The notes under the pieces are model-generated. The model was not told the origin of the DNA. It was given only the letters and a program-made list of their open reading frames with translations, and ran no database searches. A stretch of 60,463 nucleotides of DNA. Source: Stenotrophomonas sp. 57 (GTDB lineage: Bacteria > Pseudomonadota > Gammaproteobacteria > Xanthomonadales > Xanthomonadaceae). Shown in pieces: positions 55,016-60,463 of the stretch. Made by a program: the position numbers and the translations under genes. Positions within the stretch are counted from its first letter, which is position 1, and every line of letters starts with the position of its first letter. The stretch covers positions 4,380,001 through 4,440,463 of the forward strand of contig NZ_CP127407.1 in NCBI RefSeq assembly GCF_030291075.1. The letters run 5' to 3'.

Positions 55016-57688
55016 TCAGAGTTTCTCCAGCTGCGCCCGTGCCTGCGCGGCACCACTGCCCTGCGGCTGCAGCGCCAGATAGGTGGTGTAGGCCTGCTTC
55101 GCCTTGGCCTTGTCGCCGGCGTTGAAGTAGGCATCGCCCAGGTTGAGATAGGCCACGGCGCGCGAGGGGTCGATCTTCAGCGTGTTCTCCAGCCAGCGCG
55201 CGGCTTCGGCGAAACGCTGCTGGCGGTAATAGACGAAGCCGAGGTTGTTGGCGGCCTGGGCGAAGTCCGGGCGCAGCTTCAGTGCCTCGGTGAACTGCGC
55301 AGCCGCCTCGTCGTACTGTTTCTCGCGATACAACTGCAGGCCGCGGTCATTGGCCTGCTGTGCGCGCTGGCGGTCGGAGGCCGGACCGGCGGTGGGCACC
55401 ACCAGCTTGGCCTTGCCGCCCTGCAGATCGGCCACGGTCACCGGCGCCTGGGCACCCTTGGCTTCGCTGGCGGCATCCACCTTGTTGTTCAGCGCGATCG
55501 CATCGGCAGTCAGCTGGCGCGTATCGGCGTTGAGGAATTCCTGGCTGTCGGGCACCTGGAACACGAACTCGCCGCCCTGCGAACCCGGCAGGCTGCCGAA
55601 GGCCGGGGTCTGGTGCGAAACGGCTGAGACGGCCGGCGCCACGTAAGCGGCCAGTTCGGTACCGGTGATCAGGCCATCGCCGTTGAGATCGCCCTTGCCG
55701 GCCAGCGCCTGCAGCAGCACCCAGGTGAACACCGAGTGGCCGTTCGGGCCGGCGTCGGCCACCTGCTGGTCGGCGCCGCCGGCGGTCAGCATCTGCCGTG
55801 CGCTGCGACGTGCGTTCTCGCGCAGGAACGAGGACGACGACGGGCCACCACGGGTCAGGCCGAGGCCGCTGTAGCAGGCATCCATCACGAACATCACGTG
55901 CTTGGCCTGCATGCTCTCGGCAATGTTCTGGATGTCGGTCATCGCGATGGCGTCGGTGGCGAACTCCTTCGGGTCCGAATCCACCGGAATGATGTAGCCC
56001 AGGTCGCGTCCGGAGGCGAGCTGGCGGGTGGCGCCATGGCCAGCGAAGAACACGAACACGCGGTCGTTCTTTCCGGTGCGGTCATCGGCCAGGCGGTCGT
56101 GGAAGGCGGCCAGGATGTTGTTGCGTGTGGCCTGCTCGTTCTTCAGCACGATCACCTGCGAAGACGGGAAGCCGAACTGCCCGGTCAGGGTATCGGCCAC
56201 CGCCTGCGCATCGTGGCTGGCGTATTCCAGCTTTGGCCACCTGGCGTAATTGTCGATGCCGACCACGATCGCCCACGACTTCTCGTAGCCGGTGGTGACG
56301 GTGGCGGCGCTGGAGTCACCCTTCCGCGCGCGGGCGACGGTGAAGTCGCGGCCGTTCCAGCCTGCGAACTGGTAGCCATCGGCAATCAGCCGGTCGAGGA
56401 TCTGCGGCAGCGCCTTCACCGCACGGTCGTGGATGTCGTGGAACAGGATGATGCCGCGCTGTTCCTTGTTCACCTGGTCGAGCACGCGCTGCACGATCGA
56501 TTCCGGCACCGGGTCGGCCCAGTCCATCGAATCGATGTTCCACATGATCGACTTCAGTCCGGCTTCGTTGAGCAGCTGCAGGCCTTCGGTGTTGCGCGCG
56601 CCATAGGGGAAGCGGAACAGCGGCGCGCGCTTGCTGTCGACATCCTTCAGCAACGTGTCGGTGTCCAGCACCTGCTGGCGCAGCGCATCACCGGTGGTGC
56701 GCGAGAGCTGGGCGTGGGTCAGGCTGTGGTTGCCGACCGCATAGCCCTCTTCCATCAGGCTGCGGCTGATCTTCGCCATCGGTCCAAGGGTAACCTTGCC
56801 GTCGGCTTCGACCTTGCCCAGGTTGCGTCCCACTTCGAAGAACACGCCCGGCACGTCGTAGCGCTTGAGGATGGCCACCACTTCATCGGTATAGGCCTTG
56901 TGCGGGCCGTCATCGAAGGTCAGCACCACGGTCTTCGGCGGCAGGTCGCGGCCGAAGATCTCGCGGTCGCTGTCCTTCATCGACATGGGGTACGGCTCGA
57001 TCACCCCGTAGTCGCGCAGGATCGCGTCGCGGCGGTAGTCCTTGTGCAGGTGGGCGATGTAGTCGTCCCACTTCTCACGCTTCAGTTCGATGGCACGGGT
57101 GCGTTCGAAGCGGCTGAAGATGCGGGTCAGTTCCTGGTTGTAGTTGCGCTCGATCTCATCGAGCGCGTCCAGGTCCTCGCCGATGCGCTGGTGCAGCTTC
57201 ACTGCCGGCAGCGACGAGTCGGTGCCGACGCGCTCGTGCAGATCGCGCAGCACTTCGCGGAAGGCGAGGCGATCGGCGTCGAACAGTTCCGGCGCCGACT
57301 CGATGTAGTCCAGCACAGTGCCGAGGGTGGCGAAGCGCTGCGGACTGGAACCGCGCAACAGCGTGTCGAACTGCGCGGCGATCGCCGTGCGCTGCTCCAG
57401 GCCATCGTGGAACAGCTGCTGGCCCACACGCGTAGAGGTGCCGCGGTCGGCAGACGACTGCTGGTCCTCGTCAGCCAGCAGCACGATGATCCGGCGGTAG
57501 CCGTCGAGCTGCTTCTGCAACGCAGCCAGCAACGGTGCGGCGGCCGGATCGGCCGCCGCCGCCGCCTGCGCGCTCGGCTGGGTGACGCTGGTCGCCGGTG
57601 CCTTCGCGTCATTGTCACCACAGCCGGCAACGACCAGGGTGAGCAGCAGCGAAGGCAGGAACAGGCGGAACGACGACGCACGCGGCAT
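55016..57688 (-). CDS. Lipoprotein with polysaccharide deacetylase, caspase-like, EF-hand and TPR modules
   Basis: An 890-residue predicted lipoprotein (lipobox VAGC, C23). A helical N-terminal part (about 45-245) precedes a NodB deacetylase domain with TFDDGPH (257-263), HSLTH (321-325), FRFPYGAR (358-365) and FHDIH. A caspase/C14 domain follows (about 470-660), with the catalytic pair H551 (FFAGHG) and C605 (MDACYSG). Inside its end lies a perfect EF-hand loop, D667-N669-D671 to E678. Three TPR units fill 776-877. All key residues are kept. It lies 3 bp before mnmE in the conserved origin cluster, an uncommon place. Function is unknown; wall-polymer processing plus proteolysis is plausible. 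Confidence 0.9.
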   Translation of the reverse strand: MPRASSFRLFLPSLLLTLVVAGCGDNDAKAPATSVTQPSAQAAAAADPAAAPLLAALQKQLDGYRRIIVLLADEDQQSSADRGTSTRVGQQLFHDGLEQRTAIAAQFDTLLRGSSPQRFATLGTVLDYIESAPELFDADRLAFREVLRDLHERVGTDSSLPAVKLHQRIGEDLDALDEIERNYNQELTRIFSRFERTRAIELKREKWDDYIAHLHKDYRRDAILRDYGVIEPYPMSMKDSDREIFGRDLPPKTVVLTFDDGPHKAYTDEVVAILKRYDVPGVFFEVGRNLGKVEADGKVTLGPMAKISRSLMEEGYAVGNHSLTHAQLSRTTGDALRQQVLDTDTLLKDVDSKRAPLFRFPYGARNTEGLQLLNEAGLKSIMWNIDSMDWADPVPESIVQRVLDQVNKEQRGIILFHDIHDRAVKALPQILDRLIADGYQFAGWNGRDFTVARARKGDSSAATVTTGYEKSWAIVVGIDNYARWPKLEYASHDAQAVADTLTGQFGFPSSQVIVLKNEQATRNNILAAFHDRLADDRTGKNDRVFVFFAGHGATRQLASGRDLGYIIPVDSDPKEFATDAIAMTDIQNIAESMQAKHVMFVMDACYSGLGLTRGGPSSSSFLRENARRSARQMLTAGGADQQVADAGPNGHSVFTWVLLQALAGKGDLNGDGLITGTELAAYVAPAVSAVSHQTPAFGSLPGSQGGEFVFQVPDSQEFLNADTRQLTADAIALNNKVDAASEAKGAQAPVTVADLQGGKAKLVVPTAGPASDRQRAQQANDRGLQLYREKQYDEAAAQFTEALKLRPDFAQAANNLGFVYYRQQRFAEAARWLENTLKIDPSRAVAYLNLGDAYFNAGDKAKAKQAYTTYLALQPQGSGAAQARAQLEKL

Positions 57689-57742
57689 GGCGGACTCGGT
57701 AATGGGAGGAACGGTGTGCGGGGAATTCTAACGCCGCATGCG

Positions 57743-57767
57743 AAAAGCCCGCCTTGCGGCGGGCTTT
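57743..57767 (-). terminator. Terminator upstream of the deacetylase/caspase gene
   Basis: AAAGCCCGCC-TTGC-GGCGGGCTTT reads as a rho-independent terminator on both strands. On the minus strand it ends the rpmH-rnpA-yidC transcript, so the following gene and mnmE need their own promoter. Confidence 0.85.
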
Positions 57768-57786
57768 CGCGTCGTTTGGGCCGATA

Positions 57787-57843
57787 GTAGGGTCGACTGT
57801 TGGCCGACTGCTCTACTGACAGTCGACTGACAGTCGACTCTAC
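57787..57843. repeat. Two SMAG palindromes after yidC
   Basis: GTAGGGTCGACTG to GACTGCTCTAC (57787-57815) and a second unit AGTCGACTG with CAGTCGACTCTAC (57819-57843). Both share a GTCGAC core. They lie between the yidC stop and the terminator. Confidence 0.7.
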
Positions 57844-57852
57844 AGGTCGGGA

Positions 57853-59568
57853 TTACTTCTTCTTGACCGGGGCCGGCGCGGTGGTGGCCGGGACCGGCTC
57901 GCCGCCATGGCGCTTGGTCATCCACCACTGCTGCAGCAGGCCCAGGCCGCCGTTGACCACCCAGTACAGGACCAGGCCGGACGGCATGAAGGCCATCATG
58001 ACGCCGAACACCAGCGGCATGAACTGCATCATCTTCTGCTGCATCGGGTCCATGCCCGGTGCCGGGGTCAGCTTCTGGGTGAACCACATCACTGCCACGT
58101 TGATCACCGGCAGGATGAAGTACGGGTCGCGTGCGGTCAGGTCCTGGATCCAACCGAACCAGGGCGCCTGGCGCAGTTCGACCGATTCCACCAGCACCCA
58201 GTACAGGGCGAAGAAGATCGGCATCTGGATGAGGATCGGCAGGCAGCCGCCCATCGGATTGATCTTTTCCTTCTTGTACAGCTCCATCATCGCGGTCTGG
58301 AACTTCTGGCGGTCATCGCCGTAGCGTTCCTTCAGCTGCGCGATGCGCGGCTGGAAGCGACGCATCTTGGCACCGCTCTTGTACTGCGTGGCGGACAGCG
58401 GATACAGCACCAGCTTCAGCAGCACCACCAGGCCCACGATCGCCCAGCCCCAGTTGCCGACCAGCTTGTGCACCTGGTTCAGCACCCAGAACAGACCCTG
58501 GCCGATCACCGCCATCATCGAGAAGCGGCTGTAGTCGACCACGCGGTCCAGGCCCGGCACGTCTTCCTTGGCGATCTGGTTCACCAGCTTCGGGCCCACC
58601 CACAGGCGGGCCTCGGTGCTGGTGGACTGGCCCGGGGCCACGGTGAAGGCCGGGCCACGCGCTTCGATCAGGTCACGACCGGCCACCTGCGACAGCACGT
58701 AGTGGGCGGTCTGGTCCTTCTGCGGAATCCAGGCGGTGAAGAAGTGGTGCTGCAGCATCGCCAGCCAGCCGCCGGTGATGTTCTGGTTCAGCGTGCCGTC
58801 TTCCAGGTAGTCCTTGAACGCACGACGCTGGTACTTCTTGTCGTTGTCGTACCAGGTGGCGCCGTTGAAGCTGAACGAATCCGGATTGGTCATGCTCCGC
58901 GACAGGATGGTCGGGGTGCGGTCCAGGGTGCGGTAGACGTAGCCGTTCCACGGCGCCGCGCCGGTGTTGCTGACTTCGTCCTTGAAGCGCACGGCGTACT
59001 CGTTGCGCGAGACGGTCAGGGTGCGCTTGATGGTCACACCGTTGTCGGCGGTCCACACGAACGGGATCTGCAGCTCGTTCTGGCCCTTGGCCAGCACGAA
59101 GTCCCGGGTGTCACCGACCAGCTTGAAGCCGTCGGCGCCGGGGACCGGGGTGTTCTTGTCTTCGCTGGCCCAGCCACTGATCGCGCTGTACGGATGCGCG
59201 GGGTCTTCGGTCAGCAGGCGGACCGGCGGGCTGCCTTCGTCCTTGGTCTGCGGGAACTGCAGCAGCTCGGCGTCGAGCACGCGGCCGCCGTCCAGCACCA
59301 GGCGCAGCACGTCGGTGGTGACGGTCACGCGCTGGCTGGCCGGGGTGGCGCTGGCCTGGGCCTGCGCAGCGGCCTGGCCCGGGGCACCCGGCACCTGCGC
59401 GCTGGGGATGGCGCCCGGGGTCGCGCCCGGAACACTCTGTGCGGCGGCCGGGGCCGACGTGGTCGTCGGTGCCGGGGTCGGAGCAGCCTTTTCACGGCTC
59501 CACTCCATCCACAGCAGCACGGCCACCATCAGCCAGGCAAAAATGAGGAATACGCGGGTCTGGTTCAT
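57853..59568 (-). CDS. yidC: Membrane protein insertase YidC
   Basis: YidC inserts and folds inner-membrane proteins with or without SecYEG. The 571-residue protein has an N-terminal membrane anchor (about 5-21), a proline- and alanine-rich linker, the large periplasmic domain (about 80-340) and the conserved five-helix core ([60 protein letters not shown]). Its start overlaps the rnpA stop by 1 bp; no yidD lies between. Confidence 0.96.
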   Translation of the reverse strand: MNQTRVFLIFAWLMVAVLLWMEWSREKAAPTPAPTTTSAPAAAQSVPGATPGAIPSAQVPGAPGQAAAQAQASATPASQRVTVTTDVLRLVLDGGRVLDAELLQFPQTKDEGSPPVRLLTEDPAHPYSAISGWASEDKNTPVPGADGFKLVGDTRDFVLAKGQNELQIPFVWTADNGVTIKRTLTVSRNEYAVRFKDEVSNTGAAPWNGYVYRTLDRTPTILSRSMTNPDSFSFNGATWYDNDKKYQRRAFKDYLEDGTLNQNITGGWLAMLQHHFFTAWIPQKDQTAHYVLSQVAGRDLIEARGPAFTVAPGQSTSTEARLWVGPKLVNQIAKEDVPGLDRVVDYSRFSMMAVIGQGLFWVLNQVHKLVGNWGWAIVGLVVLLKLVLYPLSATQYKSGAKMRRFQPRIAQLKERYGDDRQKFQTAMMELYKKEKINPMGGCLPILIQMPIFFALYWVLVESVELRQAPWFGWIQDLTARDPYFILPVINVAVMWFTQKLTPAPGMDPMQQKMMQFMPLVFGVMMAFMPSGLVLYWVVNGGLGLLQQWWMTKRHGGEPVPATTAPAPVKKK

Positions 59569-60062
59569 CAGCGGACAGGCTCGGCGGGGCCGGGACGCGA
59601 TGCCGGCTCGGTCAAAGAAGGAGTTGCGATGCCATCAGGCGGCGGCATTGTGCCGTCCACGCCCGGCGCGGGCAATGCACGCAGGCGACGCAGCAGGCGC
59701 AGGAAGGCCTGGCGGATCTCGTCGTTGCTGGCGGAACGCGCAGCACTACGAGCCACGACGACGAAGTCGCCTGGCTGGATGTCGGTACGTGTCTGACGCA
59801 GGATGTCGCGCAGGACGCGCTTGATCCGGTTACGCCCGACGGCGTTCGGATCAACCTTGCGGGAAACCGCCAGACCCAGCCTGGCCGGCCGGTCAGCCGG
59901 CAGCCAGTGCAGGGTCATCAGCGGATCGGACACACGGCGGGCGCCGTTGAAGACCGTTGAGTATTCGGCACGCGTGCGAACCCGCGCAGAGCGAGGGAAT
60001 CGCTTGCGCGGGTCTGCAGTATTCACTGTCGAAGGGATTGCGTCTGCCGCGATGTGCGGCAT
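59568..60062 (-). CDS. rnpA: Ribonuclease P protein component
   Basis: RnpA is the protein subunit of RNase P, which matures the 5-prime ends of tRNAs. The RNR motif ([20 protein letters not shown]) and the preceding [20 protein letters not shown] are clear. The 164-residue protein is longer than the usual 115-130 because of an extra proline-rich tail from about residue 125 on and a 20-residue N-terminal extension. It starts 5 bp after rpmH and overlaps yidC by 1 bp. Confidence 0.95.
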   Translation of the reverse strand: MPHIAADAIPSTVNTADPRKRFPRSARVRTRAEYSTVFNGARRVSDPLMTLHWLPADRPARLGLAVSRKVDPNAVGRNRIKRVLRDILRQTRTDIQPGDFVVVARSAARSASNDEIRQAFLRLLRRLRALPAPGVDGTMPPPDGIATPSLTEPASRPGPAEPVR

Positions 60063-60067
60063 GGCAA

Positions 60068-60208
60068 TCAGGCGCTCAGGACTTTGCGGCCCTTGGCGCG
60101 GCGACGCGACAGGATCTTGCGGCCGTCAGCGGTCTTCATACGGGCACGGAAGCCGTGGTCGCGCTTACGCTTGAGGTTGCTGGGCTGATAGGTGCGCTTC
60201 GTGGCCAT
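60068..60208 (-). CDS. rpmH: 50S ribosomal protein L34
   Basis: The 46-residue basic protein is translated as [20 protein letters not shown] and continues with the typical R-A-R-M-K-T and K-V-L-S-A end. It is a structural protein of the large ribosomal subunit. GAGAGG lies 6 nt before the ATG at 60208. It heads rpmH-rnpA-yidC, the conserved cluster beside the replication origin. Confidence 0.96.
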   Translation of the reverse strand: MATKRTYQPSNLKRKRDHGFRARMKTADGRKILSRRRAKGRKVLSA

Positions 60209-60247
60209 TGGGGGCCTCTCGTATGAATGGGACGGAAAGAACCGGAA

Positions 60248-60277
60248 ATTCTAGAGAGGTACCCCGCCCCAAGTCAA
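60248..60277 (-). promoter_or_regulatory. rpmH promoter
   Basis: On the minus strand TTGACT (60277-60272) and TAGAAT (60253-60248) are 18 bp apart, 40-70 bp upstream of the rpmH ATG. It would drive rpmH-rnpA-yidC. Confidence 0.75.
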
Positions 60278-60317
60278 CCCCTGGCAGCTACGCGAATTCA
60301 CCGGGCTGTGCAATAGC

Positions 60318-60338
60318 TGTGGATGTTTTTGTGAATAA
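60318..60338 (+). promoter_or_regulatory. DnaA-box-like sites near the origin
   Basis: TGTGGATGT (60318-60326) and TGTGAATAA (60330-60338) match the DnaA box TGTGGATAA at 7 and 8 of 9 positions. They lie beyond rpmH, where dnaA and oriC are found in related genomes, so they may be part of oriC or dnaA control. The sequence stops before dnaA. Confidence 0.5.
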
Positions 60339-60463
60339 GTAGGGGACAAGCATTCCGAAGGCGGGCGCTCGGTGGTAGTCTGAGCCATCCATTTCCCCCC
60401 TTTCAGGCCTGTGTTCGGGCGCCTTGTCGCGTCCATGCCCCGGCCACCGGACGATTATTGCTG

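Noticed and set aside
60251..60436. 61-codon open frame upstream of rpmH on the minus strand
   Set aside because: It overlaps the rpmH promoter and the DnaA-box-like sites, has no ribosome-binding site and no family likeness.

Overview
The window is GC-rich (about 66-67%), densely coded on both strands and shows no mobile genes. Gene content, the many GTAG-ended palindromes typical of Stenotrophomonas maltophilia (SMAG elements) and the synteny point to a chromosome of Stenotrophomonas, most likely the maltophilia complex. The right end is origin-proximal: rpmH, rnpA, yidC and mnmE lie there with DnaA-box-like sites beyond rpmH. The left edge is the promoter and leader region of a ribosomal RNA operon reading out of the window.

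Layout: 1-585 rrn tandem promoters and the benE leader; 586-4731 a BenE transporter, a GYF-domain membrane protein and a lytic transglycosylase fused to a sugar mutarotase-like domain; 4810-7064 ergothioneine genes egtB-egtD; 7208-9766 a diguanylate cyclase, YchJ-like protein and TauE-type exporter; 9875-15429 a three-gene SMC operon (JetA/JetB/JetC type) without a nuclease gene; 15542-16153 folE; 16154-16744 a non-coding stretch with two facing long hairpins; 16745-21941 a MarR-regulated tripartite efflux operon of AaeXAB type with its own outer-membrane channel; 22819-31720 recC-recB-recD; 31910-35997 a complete mlaFEDCBA lipid-transport operon; 36105-43684 redox enzymes, rmuC, LysR regulators and a LysE exporter; 43807-47695 aldo/keto reductase, amino-acid permease and dipeptidase; 47801-50109 a WYL regulator, ABM-like protein and rlmI; 50194-51391 a Mn-type yybP-ykoY riboswitch ahead of terC; 51498-53525 rhomboid protease and GlpQ; 53663-60208 the origin-proximal cluster.

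Three items stand out. First, a family of long hairpins (three copies) keeps a 52-nt loop with two mini-hairpins and a 17-nt 3-prime tag, while its 25-27 bp arms differ completely from copy to copy yet remain self-complementary. Second, a lipoprotein joining polysaccharide deacetylase, caspase-like peptidase, EF-hand and TPR modules is inserted between yidC and mnmE. Third, the SMC operon lacks the JetD/MksG nuclease, and a MltB-type transglycosylase is fused to a hexose-6-phosphate mutarotase-like domain behind one signal peptide.

Three families of short palindromes (SMAG, a GGGGTCGGATCC dyad family and the long hairpins) fill most spaces between genes, mainly between convergent genes. All share fixed ends or loops with variable but self-complementary arms. 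No tRNA, CRISPR, insertion sequence or prophage was seen.
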